From Panax quinquefolius (lineage: Eukaryota > Streptophyta > Magnoliopsida > Apiales > Araliaceae): a stretch of DNA of 64,000 bases. The notes under the pieces are model-generated. The model ran no database searches, had not been told where the DNA came from, and worked only from the letters and a program-made list of their open reading frames with translations. The stretch covers positions 137,096,568 through 137,160,567 of the forward strand of contig CM035167.1 of NCBI GenBank assembly GCA_020205615.1. The letters run 5' to 3'. The position numbers were made by a program, and so were the translations under genes. Below, piece by piece: positions 13,428-23,664 of this stretch; within the stretch, counting starts at the first letter, position 1; every line of letters begins with the position of its first letter.

Positions 13428-15557
13428 GAATAATTCATGGTTAAAATACGTGAATACGCGTGGTTAAATAAAAGGCACTACTCAATAATTGTCACAAGAT
13501 TCATTATGGATCAATAATTTATATTATTTGAATAATATTATTAGATAGCATTATTGGCAATGTCTAGAAAGTTACATCAAAGAGAGGTTTGGTCACCTAA
13601 TTCTGGCGCCAAGAAGGAGAAATCCTTATCTGAAAGCCCTCTTTCTTAGGAATACCGGTTGTCATAAATATGATTACAGTAATATTATTTGTGAATAATT
13701 AATTATTGATTCATATGATAAGGAAATATTTATTTTATGTGGATATAAATGATGGATTTATTTATGTGGTTATTAATGAAGGAATTAATGCTGAGATGTT
13801 TTATCAGTATTTTGTCGGATTGGAAGTATTTAAAAATCATCCGTTTGTGGATTTCGAGTATTTTTCTGTTTGGAATTTGGAAATACTCAAAGCTACAAAG
13901 TTGTAGAGAATTCGATTTTGTGTGGAATGGACATAAAATTCGTATTTTTCTGATAAACGGGTTATTTTCTATGTATTATTAAAGTTTCTGATTATTGTTT
14001 AAATGATAAAATATTTTGGAAAATTCTAGAATTGGTTGGTGAGAAATGTGCTCAATTGAATTTCAAATGTGGTGGGTGGCAATATTAACATGTAAAGCCA
14101 TCAGGTAGCAAGTTAGTCTTCTATGGTGTTCTAAGCATTTTCCTATAAATAGGGTACTTAGTTAGAATTGAAAACCACACCAGAATTTATAAATTTTCTC
14201 ACTTTCTCTCTCTATATTATCGAGCGTATTCTTGTGAGTATTTTGATACTTTGAGTGTTGCTATCTGATTGCAAGTTCCTTCAAAGACTATATCCAAAGA
14301 TTCCAAATGTAAGTATTATCTTTTTGAGGTAAGGGATGTTATTTTTTTCGTAAATGATATTATTTCTTCAATATCATTATGACGAAATATTGGTTGGAAC
14401 TTTTTATCAAATTTGGAACTTTTCATGTCGGGGTTACTATTTATGAGTTACTATTCACGAGTTACTATTCACGAAGCATGATGATTTTTCTTGTGGAATT
14501 TCTATCTTTTGGTGTCGGAGTTACTATTCACGTATACGGCACTATTCACGAATACGGCACTATTCACCAAAAAATGAAATTTTCTTCTTTTTATCCAAGG
14601 TGTCTATTATGGTTACTATCTTTGATTGTATCCATGTTTTGATCTTTATTCTTGAATTTTGCTTCAAAATTGGTTATTATGAAGTATTATTGATCTTGGA
14701 TAAACCTGTAATACCTAATCTCTAATATTTATTATTTTGTTTCTTTGGATTCGTTCCTTTGAAATATTTTTCATCATCCTCGGTCCTAAATGATGATATT
14801 AATTGAATATCTTTGGCCCGTAGTGCAAAAGATAAATGATTAATCGATGAATATCTTTTGGCTTGTAGTGCAAAGATGAATGATTAATCGATGAATATCT
14901 TTTGGCCCGTAGTGCAAAGATGAATAGGTGTTGAGATGAACATGACCATTGGGTGATACAAATGAATATCTTTTGGCGCGCAAAGGCAAAGATGAATATT
15001 TGATTAAAGATGTGTATTGATTGATGTTCTGAGGATAAAATATTGATGATGGACTTTTAAATTCATAGAAGATAGTAGAATTCTTTCTACTTGAATCTTC
15101 TAATGGATCGCTTATTCATTCGCATTGTTGATCTAAAACTTGTTGTCTCATTATATTTTATCGATTTTTCCTCGTTGAAGACTAATGATAATTTGTTGTA
15201 TATTATCTTAGTCATAATATTTCTTCTTGGGCTAGTTGAGCTTCACCCTTTCTTTTCACCGTATTCTTCAAGAAATGAGAATATAGCTGGGACTAGTCGG
15301 GGAATGGATTGATTGGTCCAGATGGTTGATTAGTAGTCCTCACTATTTTGTGAAATAAGCGTATCAATAATTGTAATGAGGACCCCTTTTGAGTTTTTAT
15401 ATCATCTATTAGATAATAGTTGTATTCAAACTCACAAGATATGTGTTATCGTATTTGCACTGACGATTGACATGAAGTTGTATTTATTTTTGTATCATGT
15501 ATTTGGCATGACTCGAGAATGGGTTGGATGGAATGGACCTATTTTGGGGTCGCCACA
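13428..15557 (+). repeat. Element B: 3' LTR, second part
   Basis: LTR sequence resumes at ggaataattcatgg and repeats a short piece already present at about 8018. It runs to the end cgccaca at 15557, with a TATAAATA box at 14144-14151, an attcacga array at 14434-14556 and hairpin repeats at 14805-15000. It aligns closely with element B's 5' LTR, which confirms the pair. Confidence 0.85.
14144..14151 (+). promoter_or_regulatory. TATA box of element B 3' LTR
   Basis: TATAAATA in the conserved context followed by gggtacttag. Confidence 0.6.
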
Positions 15558-16671
15558 CTTATGTTATGTTATGAATCGAGAGGGTGAAGGTTTTTCCTTC
15601 TTTTGTGGTTAAAAGTCTATTTTGATTTCCCATATTTATTTTATATTATATTTTATAATTAATATGAGACTTTCTTATTCGGTACGTTTCTTATTGAGAT
15701 TGAGTATATAAAGACTAATTGGATTGATTGGCTTCCCTTTTCATTAACAGGTACATGCGGTAATTTTTTTTGTTTTATTTTTTTATACACATATATATAA
15801 TTTTAAAAAAAAATTTGACCCCCCTCAACTTTGGGCCCGGACAAGTAGTCACAGTAGCCCTTGCCTGTACGGCTTTATGCGTGAAACAAGTATTGTAGAG
15901 CGTGTGAGACATCTAATAAATATATCACACAAATAAGACTAACCAAATTAATAAAATTAGATATATTATTTGTTCTTATTTTTCCGTTCTTCATATAATT
16001 TATGTGTGTGTATTATTATTCGTTATTAAATTCTAACCAACACAATACAGACATCACAAAATATTTATCCTATAAAAGATTTGATACAAAATTTATCCCC
16101 CAAAAAAAGATTTGATACATGATGAATTATATATATTTTTTAATAAATAAAAATGTGTAAATAATTTTAACTGTTAATAAGGCGCTCTGTGACAAAAATT
16201 GTGAAGAACACTTGCACCAGAAGCTCTTCAAGACTAATAAGAAATAAAATTATAACATACAACTCTAATTAAGAATAACCATAAATATTTAAGCAAGAAA
16301 ATATGCATGTTTCATATCCATGAACAGGTTCGAAGCCACCTTCAAGGTGTGGGGTCAATTAATTCCATTAGAAAAAAAAATTATTTTATAATATATGATC
16401 AATTTAGAAAAAAATTAAGTATAATGAATAAATTGATCACACTAAAATTTTATAATTTTTTTAATATACAGGGTCAAATTGAAATTTTTATAACTTTCTC
16501 AATTCTATGTTACTTCTAGCTACTCTTTATGTATGCATCTTCCTCTAATATTTTAAATTAAATAAAGTAATATAATTTATATTATTTTTATAACATAAGA
16601 AATTTAAATATTTATTAACAAATGTGTTATTAGAAAGACGTATTAATTAAGGGTCAATAAGGGATATATGC

Positions 16672-16734
<63 letters not shown>

Positions 16735-17175
16735 GTTATTACTTGTTATATAACAATATTGAATCTAAATACATATTTTACATATGTAATCATCCAAAAA
16801 ACATAAAATTTCACTAATTAAAATTAATTCATGTCTTCGCCACTGTCCATGAAGTTGTGGACTCTTTATCTAGCCTTCTAAACGAACTTCCCCTTTGCCA
16901 ACAATATCCCAAAAGTTCAACCCCTCGACCTGAGGGAGAGGAGCAAACCAAATTCGAGAAACAGATTGTTAGAAATTAGGATCACACACATGCACATGAT
17001 AATAGAGAATTAAGAATCATAGAGATTTATGTGATTTTTTAATTTAGGTACTTCACATGCGACTTGTTATTTTATTGATGATTCATTGGTTAAATAGGGC
17101 TTTACAATAGATAGTATTTATAGTCACTAATCATTTTCCAACCTTACTTCACATTTTATCTCAATTACCCATAAT
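15558..17175. other. Intergenic DNA without recognisable genes
   Basis: This is AT-rich, apparently unique DNA. It contains short stretches that read like old repeat fragments, for example ccctcaactttgggcccg near 15822 and ggttcgaagccacc near 16328. I could not assign them. No exon, tRNA or long ORF is supported. Confidence 0.6.
16670..16732. repeat. (GT)n(TA)n microsatellite
   Basis: A short GT run turns into about 25 TA dinucleotides. Confidence 0.95.
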
Positions 17176-17438
17176 GTCCTCCTCCGTCCCAAATTAATTG
17201 TTCAGTTTTGATTTTTTTAAGTCAAATTGACTATTTTTAGAATTAATAATTAAGCATATATAAATATATTTCTAAAATTAAAAAAATTGTAATTAGTAAT
17301 AAATTATATATACTTTCTTTTGGTTATAATCTCTTCACCTATATTTTAGCAAAAATAGTAAAAGGATTAGTTTTAAAAATGGTCAATTTAACTTTAAAAA
17401 ATCAAAACTAAGCAATTAATTTGGAACTAAAAGAGTAT
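17176..17438. mobile_element. Stowaway-like MITE (Tc1/mariner type)
   Basis: The left end reads cctccgtcccaaattaattg followed by ttcagttttgatttttt. The right end read in reverse is ttccaaattaattgcttagttttgatttttt. The inverted arms run about 50 bp with few mismatches around an AT-rich centre. The ctccgtccc start and the size of about 260 bp are typical of plant Stowaway MITEs. A TA target duplication is not clear. Confidence 0.75.
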
Positions 17439-18113
17439 TAAATTTCAGTCCGCTCCGCTACACTTCGCACACTAACTTTTTTTCAATAAGGGAGTCACAA
17501 GTTACAACACAGATGAGTTTTCATCTAATGGTAGAGGAAAAAACTAATTGGGGGGCAGTCTGGTTCTCTTAATGACCGGTAACGACTGGTGCTTTTGATT
17601 TTTTTTTGGACCCCCATATCAAAATCACCCTATAAATAAAACCTATATCAAAACCACCATATAAACAAAAGATGTTCTTATATATTTTTACAGATATACA
17701 TGTATGTATATAATATATAAACCAACTATATATATTGACAAAATCATAATTAAGCAAGTGGTTAACTTTTCAATAACTCCAATTAAAATACTAGTATCCA
17801 CCATAACATTTATACCGACACGGATGATTCAAATTGAAAATTACTAATACAAATTTACAACATTTATCTTCTTTTTTTCCTTTTTATTTATAAATTTTCT
17901 CCCACCAAAAAAAAAAAAATTACATTTTACAGCTCCATCTCTCAATATGATAATACAAATCTTCCATTTAACACCCACTCCCAGAGAATAAAAAAACACG
18001 AAATTCTTATAATTAATTAGTTCTCTCACCTGATTTGAAAAACAAAGCACAGAGTAATCTTCAACACCTTGAGAATTGAGATCTTCAAGACTTCCACTCC
18101 AAAATTTCAAATC
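17439..18113. other. Intergenic DNA, gene-free or possible leader
   Basis: AT-rich DNA with poly(A) and poly(T) runs. Toward 18113 it becomes CT-rich and looks like a plant 5' leader, with ttatttataaatttt near 17885. No coding exon can be shown. Confidence 0.4.
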
Positions 18114-18176
18114 ATGCAAAGTTATGATCAGTACCCTTTGAATATGTTTGGTGTAATCCCTTCATCACTTAATTAG
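18114..18176 (+). CDS. Possible 20-residue peptide or truncated first exon
   Basis: An ATG after a leader-like CT-rich stretch opens a 20-codon frame ending in TAG at 18174-18176. The peptide starts MQSYDQYPLNMFG; I do not recognise it. The opposite strand also looks exon-like: a frame from 18119 downward ends at a good splice donor (CAG then GTGAGAG) near 18030. Both readings are weak. It could be a host-gene relic cut off by element C, 74 bp to the right. Confidence 0.2.
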   Translation: MQSYDQYPLNMFGVIPSSLN

Positions 18177-18244
18177 CTCAGTATATTGTAATTAAATCAA
18201 ACGCAATTTCAACTGCATCTATTCCATGCAAACTTCTGTCTATG

Positions 18245-18249
18245 GATAG
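18245..18249. repeat. Target-site duplication of element C (left)
   Basis: GATAG immediately precedes the TGTTGGGCC start and is repeated exactly at 19315-19319. Confidence 0.85.
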
Positions 18250-19314
18250 TGTTGGGCCATAATCTTTTTCTTTATTATCTGCAAGAAATCGTTTCGGCCT
18301 CCTTGGATCATGTTACGCCAAATCACCATTGGATCTCATCTGATTACAGTGTCATTCTTATTATTTCGGCTTAGTCATTATATTATTACCATTATCAAAT
18401 TATCTTAATCCCAATTTTGACCAAGAATCATTATGCCAAATGACGTTTGACTATTATGTTATGCACTTTCTTTGCATGGCATTAATGAGGATGGGACTCG
18501 AGGATAATCGACGGTGACAAACAATGATGAAAGGGATGAAGGTAGACTGCTTACCAAGTAAGGAAAAAAGGTGTCGAAGAGGTGGTGGGTGGCGCATTAA
18601 ACCGGATAATGGAGTATGCATGGGACTAAGATCACATAAGAGGGTAAATATAATACATTTTTATTCCATTAGAATTCTCATTCTATCTCTCCTATTACAC
18701 TAGACAATATTTTTCTCTCCATTTGTTGACCTTGTGATCGCTGTATCTTGACTCTCACGGATTTATCCTCGACGGTCGGTAGTCGAACTTTTTGTGTTGA
18801 CTTGTTGAATCGCTATGCGGGATATCGGACGCGTCTTGGTGATTGGAATGCGAGAAAGATCCTGGCGTTAACATCAAGCCCGGCTAGAAGGAGGGCTGAG
18901 TTCTAGTGTCCTGAATATTTTTCAATCACAAACTGTGTTTGTTCTACGTCAATATTCATGGTGAAGAGTAGAACACCTACACACGAAGAGGCGGTACCGA
19001 GGGTCGCCAGGTGAATCGACACCTCAGTGTGCATTAAGGATCGTTGGGACCGCAATAAGTGTTCATGCAGATTTTCAATTGAAGAAGATGGGTAAGGTTA
19101 AACGTAGGTTAGTCTACCCTACTGATAAAGCATCTGGCCACGGTCGGAAACGAGTAGAAGGCACTTCGCCTAGAACTCGATACCGAGAAGACCAAGATGA
19201 AAAAGACTAGCAAGATGGCAAGATGGCGAGATAGAAACTTTTGGCATTGAATCTATATGAGGATATGGACGCGTCTTGGTGATTGGGATGTGGAGAAAGA
19301 TCCTGGCGTTAACA
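18250..19314 (+). mobile_element. Element C: LTR-retrotransposon deletion derivative
   Basis: It is bounded by a perfect 5-bp duplication, GATAG. The left LTR starts TGTTGGGCC (18250) and ends GGCGTTAACA (18875). Only the last 75-90 bp of the right LTR remain (from about 19225), again ending GGCGTTAACA (19314). Between them are about 350 bp of leader and the start of a possible gag frame: an ATG at 19092 opens a basic 40-codon peptide beginning MGKVKRRLVYPTDKASG. The whole element is only 1065 bp, so most of the coding region and the 3' LTR were deleted. Its superfamily is uncertain; Copia or a TRIM-like origin is possible. It sits 46 bp beyond the ABI4 stop codon, in the place of that gene's 3' UTR. 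Confidence 0.8.
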
Positions 19315-19319
19315 GATAG
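19315..19319. repeat. Target-site duplication of element C (right)
   Basis: GATAG, identical to 18245-18249. The empty site would have read tctatg-GATAG-taaagc. Confidence 0.85.
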
Positions 19320-19360
19320 TAAAGCTTAATCAAGGAAGACATCTTTGAGAAACCCTAGCC

Positions 19361-20338
19361 TTAAAAATCCAAGAAGGGATCACCAAAATCCCAAATACTA
19401 GCTGGGGGGTACTCGTCATAATCAGACAAAGCCCACAACCCCTGAGATCCAGAACCACCATACACCACCGGATCCGACACCACCGGTGCAACCATATATT
19501 GTGAAGAACAATAGTTAGACAAAGACAAACTGGTCGACCCAACTGTGCCCGCCACTGAATTCATTTCACTATAACGATTAGAACAACGTTGATGTTGGAA
19601 ATTAGGGTTTGGATAAGAACAACTAGTAGTTGTACCACTGGTGGAGCCAGTTCCAAAATTAGGGTTATAAATTTGCTGTTGTTGTTGTTGTTGAACAAGT
19701 ACTTGAGGAGTTTCTATTATATGATTATGGTACTCATGTACGGTAGGGTAAATACCGTACGGTATGTAAGCCGCCGTCAAAGAGGCGGAGGACTGCGGAG
19801 AGAAAGAGAAGGCAAAGGCTGAAGGGCGGGGAAGGAGGGGGCGAAGGGTTTGAGTGGAAGATGAGGAGTTGTTGTGGGAGGATGAGGAAGATGATTGGGA
19901 GTTGGAACCGGAGGAGGGCTGGAGGTTGAGTTGAGCCCTAGAACCGTAGAGGATGAGGGCGGCGCGGTCGTACGCCCGGGCGGCGTCCTCGGCGGTGGCG
20001 AACGTGCCGAGCCAGCGGCGCGTTCGCCTATGTGTCTCTCGGATCTCGGCCACCCACTTGCCCCAGCTTCTTTGTCTGACTCCTCTGTACTTGAACTTGT
20101 TGTTGTCTGGGCCTCCTTTGCTTTTGCTTCTAGTTCGGTTGTTGTTTGTGGTGGCATGAGCGGCGGTGCTGGTGGTGGCTTCAGCGGTGATGCTGGTGGT
20201 GGGGAGAGAGAAAAAGTGGGGAGTGTTTGATGAAGAGTTAGTGTTATTATGGAGGGGTTTGTTAGGGTTGTTGTTGATGTTGTCTTGGGTAGGGTGAGGG
20301 GGGTGATGGTGATGGAGTGCAGTGTCCATAGTCTGCAT
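19361..20338 (-). CDS. ABI4: ABI4-type AP2/ERF (DREB A-3) transcription factor
   Basis: A single uninterrupted frame of 325 codons, close to the 328 residues of Arabidopsis ABI4, which is also intronless. I start at the ATG at 20336-20338 (context ACCATGC, A at -3). The frame is open a little further upstream but has no earlier ATG. Order of parts: His/Pro/Asn-rich N-terminus; the ABI4-type lead-in KGGPDN (74-79); AP2 domain from [16 protein letters not shown] (84) to RAQLNL (139), with the Val of the DREB class; Ser-rich linker (149-161); the motif LRPLLPRPS (165-173); seven Gln (216-222); an NSVAGTVGS motif; C-terminus [12 protein letters not shown] (314-325). ABI4 proteins act in the nucleus in abscisic-acid and sugar signalling and bind CACCG-like elements. 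The AP2 segment reads [10 protein letters not shown] where the usual ABI4 form is REPRKRTRKW. Transposons crowd it on both sides. Orthology is by recognition; expression is unknown. Confidence 0.9.
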   Translation of the reverse strand: MQTMDTALHHHHPPHPTQDNINNNPNKPLHNNTNSSSNTPHFFSLPTTSITAEATTSTAAHATTNNNRTRSKSKGGPDNNKFKYRGVRQRSWGKWVAEIRETHRRTRRWLGTFATAEDAARAYDRAALILYGSRAQLNLQPSSGSNSQSSSSSSHNNSSSSTQTLRPLLPRPSAFAFSFSPQSSASLTAAYIPYGIYPTVHEYHNHIIETPQVLVQQQQQQQIYNPNFGTGSTSGTTTSCSYPNPNFQHQRCSNRYSEMNSVAGTVGSTSLSLSNYCSSQYMVAPVVSDPVVYGGSGSQGLWALSDYDEYPPASIWDFGDPFLDF

Positions 20339-20551
20339 GGTGCTTTCTTTTAGGAGCAAGTACTGAAAACTAAGTAGCTCAGTGCTTATAATACTAATTA
20401 CTAAATGTGAAGAAATGAGAAGTAAGGTTAAGCCTAGCTGAGCTAGACGCTAGTTGCCTCGTTCTTTGTTCCAGTTTGTTACTAGTATTAAACAGAGAGG
20501 ACTTTGAAGGCCTTGTTTTGATTCCAACTCTCTAAATATGGTGGATGAGGG
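20339..20551 (-). promoter_or_regulatory. Remaining proximal promoter and 5' leader of ABI4
   Basis: Only 213 bp separate the start codon from the hAT element. On the minus strand a TATA-like ATATTTAGA lies at 20532-20540, about 195 bp from the ATG. A weaker TTATAAG lies at about 20386-20392. Any distal promoter elements would now be inside or beyond the transposon. Which box is used cannot be decided from sequence. Confidence 0.4.
20544..20551. repeat. hAT target-site duplication (left)
   Basis: GATGAGGG, matching GATGAGGC at 23093-23100 in seven of eight positions. Eight base pairs is the hallmark length for hAT insertion. Confidence 0.8.
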
Positions 20552-23092
20552 TAGGACTGTTCACGGTAATTAATCGGACCGAACCGCGTCAGTATTCACA
20601 ACCGAATCGGAAATCGAATTCAATCGAAATTGAATATCGTTATCGGTTCGGTTGAATCGGGTTTATAGAATTAGTTAGCCGATTAAAGAAACCCAGATGG
20701 CACAGTTTGAACCTACTTGTGTACCAACCGCTTCTCATACCTGTTTCCATTAACAATTTTAAAAATCCTAAATTACAAACACATTCTCAATCTGATCCAA
20801 GCACATTCAATGAACATCCAAGCACATTTATGATTCAACTACGAACTATTAAGTCGGTGGCACATTCATGATTCATTTGAACATCCAACTCTGTAATCTG
20901 AACATATTACGTAACATTAATCGCCAACTCATGTAATTGAACATATTACAATTTACAATTACAAGCATATCCAAGCCCGAACATCAATCGCCAAAATATC
21001 CACCAATGAACATCAACTGCCGGCAGATCAAAGAAAGGCACAACAAAGGACCAAAGAACTACAAGTCTACAATCTAAAATATTAACTTGACTAGCAAAGG
21101 CAAAGAAATCAAGACAACAACATTGTACACAATTCATAAACTATGAACCAAGCAAAGGCAAAGAAGTCAAGAACTAGCAAAGGCAAGAACAACAAGACAA
21201 AGAAGAAGGTGTACTTTTGAACCAAACATGTAAATTAAGAACCCGAGTTGAACAATAATATATAAAAAGGCCTTATCATTAGTATCATGAATATCATTTG
21301 AATGAACTATCTCGGTATATGAATGTCGTAAAACTTTGTTCATTGTCCATAAAATGAACATGTGCACAAGAGTTGGAGAACATGCATGCTACTTAAGCAT
21401 TATATCTATGAATTCATATTAAGCATACAACTAAAATCGAATTCATTAAATTCCATTGAATTCCTTTGAATTCATATCTCCATTAAATTCCACTAAAGCA
21501 TACTACTAAAAGCGAATTCATATTAAGCGGTTTACTTATGATTATGTACACGAGTACCTCTACATATTCTCGCCAAGTGTCATATCTCGATATCTCCATT
21601 AAACTCCACCATCCATATCCAAAACTTCCGCAAATTCTAAGAATATCAAAAGAAAATAAAAATAGTTAAAGAAAGTCATTAACATATAAACAATTAAACA
21701 TTATAAATGAAAGCTATATAATTTAAAATGAAGGATTACCTTTCTCAATTGTTTCAAGTGAATCTAAGTTCTCCTCCACGTGACATTGGTTGTTTGCTTG
21801 AACGAAGCCAATCTTGAGCACCAATAAAAGCTTGCCATTCTAGGAGTTAAAGAACTCCTAAATGAATCAAGTACCACGACCACAATGCTAAATCTTGAGC
21901 TTCGGAAGAACCGGTTGATATAGGAACCGCCAATACATCCTTAGCTATTTGAGAAAGAATGGGAAATCTAGGAGAATTGTTTTTCCACCAACCCAAAACA
22001 TTATATTTTGAAGTCGTTTGATCAACATGCTCACTCAAATACTTATCTAATTCGTTATTATCACCTCCTAGAACATCTGCAATGTGTTCTACAATTTTTT
22101 CACTCATCCTTCTCCTTGACTTGTCTCGACCATACACATCAAAACTTTCACTAGACACATTAGATTGTGCACTTTAGGATGATTATGCACCTTGTGATTC
22201 ATATTTGAGACTATACTATTTAAACAATTCCTCCATGGCATCATGCACCGATTTTATCATTTTGTTTGCCATTTCAGTCCCACTCCCATACATTGCATTA
22301 AAAGCAAATTCCATAAATGCTAATTTATGTATAGGATCTAGTAACAACCAGAATGATATACAATAATTTATTCATCTTATCCACATTCCCCAATATTTAT
22401 CTAGTTTTGCTCTCATCCTCATCGCCATTTCTCTCATGCCATATTCATGCTCATTATATAGTTGAGTCCGAATTAGAAAAATTACCTAAGTAAAAAGCTA
22501 GCTAATGGAGGCCGGAGCTGGGAGGAGAGTCGAAGAACCAGGAGAGAAGATAAATGAGCCTCGGAGGAGAGGCGGAGATCCGATAGCCTGAGGCTGAAAG
22601 TGAGAGACTAAGAGGATCGTAGATGGAGTTAGGCGAGTAGCGACTAGCGAAAACCACGAAGTAGCTGAAGTAGCAAATGAAGAAACCACTAAGCAATTTC
22701 AAGCAAGTAGCGAAAAGAAAACCACAGTGATCGAGAGAGCTGTGACTTGTGTGAGTGAGAGAGGCGTGAAGTAGCGAATGAAGAAACCTAGATCTATTTG
22801 GAAAGTGGTAAGTGAAGAATAGTCGATGAAGAGAACTAGAGAAGTAGTAAGAGAGCGAGAACCGATGCGAAAAAATTAAAATTAGTAAGTTAGTAAATAA
22901 CCCAGATATTTTATCATTCCCATTCAAGCATTACCGATCAATTCAAACCACGAACCGAAATCATTTAACCCAGAGGTATATACCGAATTATTTTATCAAA
23001 CCGAACCGTTTAAGATTTATCCCAAACCGTAGGTGATTCGGAATGGTCGATTAAGCCCAAAAAGAAAAAAACTGATTTTTTGCCCACCCCTA
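20552..23092 (-). mobile_element. Defective hAT transposon upstream of ABI4
   Basis: The left end TAGGACTGTTCACGG and the right end read in reverse, TAGGGGTGGGCAAAAA, are diverged hAT terminal inverted repeats. They are flanked by an 8-bp duplication with one mismatch. Subterminal regions are rich in cggttcggtt-type and aaccgaacc motifs, as in many plant hATs. At 2541 bp it is short for an autonomous element, and only the C-terminal part of a transposase gene is present, so it is non-autonomous. The CT-rich stretch at 22500-22900 (minus strand) looks like the transposase gene leader, with the body of the gene deleted. Confidence 0.85.
21740..22480 (-). pseudogene. hAT transposase, C-terminal remnant
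   Basis: On the minus strand, 22480-22200 reads in shifting frames as MREMAMRMRAKLDKYWG and AFNAMYGSGTEMANKM, the RNase H-fold region next to the C-terminus. From 22158 the frame continues with ELDKYLSEH, LGWWKNNSPRFPILSQIA and DVLAVPIST, which is the hAT C-terminal dimerisation domain with its invariant WW pair. After IST the expected ASESAFS segment is replaced by a frameshifted stretch. The last block reads AFIGAQDWLRSS near 21790. The zinc-finger and catalytic N-terminal parts are gone and stops break the rest, so no active transposase is made. Confidence 0.85.
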
Positions 23093-23100
23093 GATGAGGC
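23093..23100. repeat. hAT target-site duplication (right)
   Basis: GATGAGGC, partner of 20544-20551. Confidence 0.8.
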
Positions 23101-23126
23101 GGTTCATACTCACTCTTTTTCATTAC

Positions 23127-23130
<4 letters not shown>

Positions 23131-23165
<35 letters not shown>
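23131..23165. repeat. (TA)n microsatellite
   Basis: About 16 TA dinucleotides. Two further short TA runs lie at 23280-23293 and 23639-23664, on either side of the foldback MITE. Confidence 0.95.
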
Positions 23166-23168
<3 letters not shown>

Positions 23169-23299
23169 AAGTATAAATAATTTTGAATTTTCCGTTCACT
23201 TAATAAATCATCTCGAATGCTCAAAGTTTGAGATAAATCTCACCGTTCATACAGTGTCGAAGGCACGGGACCCAGCTAGTATATATATATATAGAGAGA

Positions 23300-23626
23300 G
23301 GATCATGTGAGGGCTCCCGCGTTTTCTTAAAATGAGGGATTTTTATTTTTATTTTTTGACTTTTTTTAAAAACAAAAAAAAAGTTTAATATTTTATGGAA
23401 CTGGAATTTTTTTCATAATAAAGTGTTTTGGGTGTGATTTGGATACATATAACAAAAAACATGCATGCGTATCGACTTTGTATTGGTATATATATCCAAA
23501 TCTCATCGTATAATGAAAAAATTTCGATTTCATAAAATATTAAAAAAAATTAGTTGTTTAAAAAAGCCAAAATAAAAAAAATAAAAAATTAGCATTTTAG
23601 TACTTAGTGAGAGTCCTTACCGATCC
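23300..23626. mobile_element. Foldback MITE in TA-rich DNA
   Basis: The left end ggatcatgtgagggctc pairs with the right end read in reverse, ggatcggtaaggactctc. The inner arms also pair for about 150 bp: tttaatattttatggaa and tgatttggatacatata on the left match tttaatattttatgaaa and gagatttggatatatat from the right. The turn is near 23452-23487 around catgcatgcg. It has no coding capacity and is embedded between TA runs. Confidence 0.7.
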
Positions 23627-23664
23627 GCAATCCGAGTTATATATATATATATATATATATATAT

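Larger units (their letters stand above)
8110..13428. mobile_element. Block of unclassified LTR-like repeats inside element B's 3' LTR
   Basis: This 5.3 kb block has no convincing coding sequence. Its right part is built from modules repeated two to four times. One module around gggtataataag and gatcaataaag recurs at about 9240, 10145, 12070 and 12165. One starting aatgttgaaatctatatta recurs at 9430 and 12467. A promoter-plus-leader module (ctataaataagag, then tggatcacct and gttgatcaaaggaagg) recurs at about 10575, 13125 and, without the TATA part, 11025. These look like scrambled LTRs of a non-coding retroelement, but I found no clean terminal pair or target duplication. The 8110-9230 part holds only unassigned, AT-rich sequence and a short acidic reading frame near 8635-8765. 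Confidence 0.5.

Noticed and set aside
16320..16350. tRNA-like ggttcgaagcc motif
   Set aside because: Only a T-loop-like phrase is present; no matching acceptor stem or anticodon arm could be built around it.
19777..20230. Other long frames on both strands within ABI4
   Set aside because: They are shadows of the GC-rich AP2 and Ser-rich coding region, with low-complexity Pro/Ser/Gly content and no family match.
20339..20359. Extension of the ABI4 frame seven codons upstream to a TTG
   Set aside because: No ATG exists there. The ATG at 20336-20338 has a good context and gives a protein of the expected length.
22502..22927. 141-codon minus-strand frame in the hAT element
   Set aside because: Its composition is Ser/Phe/Leu-rich, from a CT-rich leader. 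It lacks transposase motifs and is not joined to the transposase remnant.
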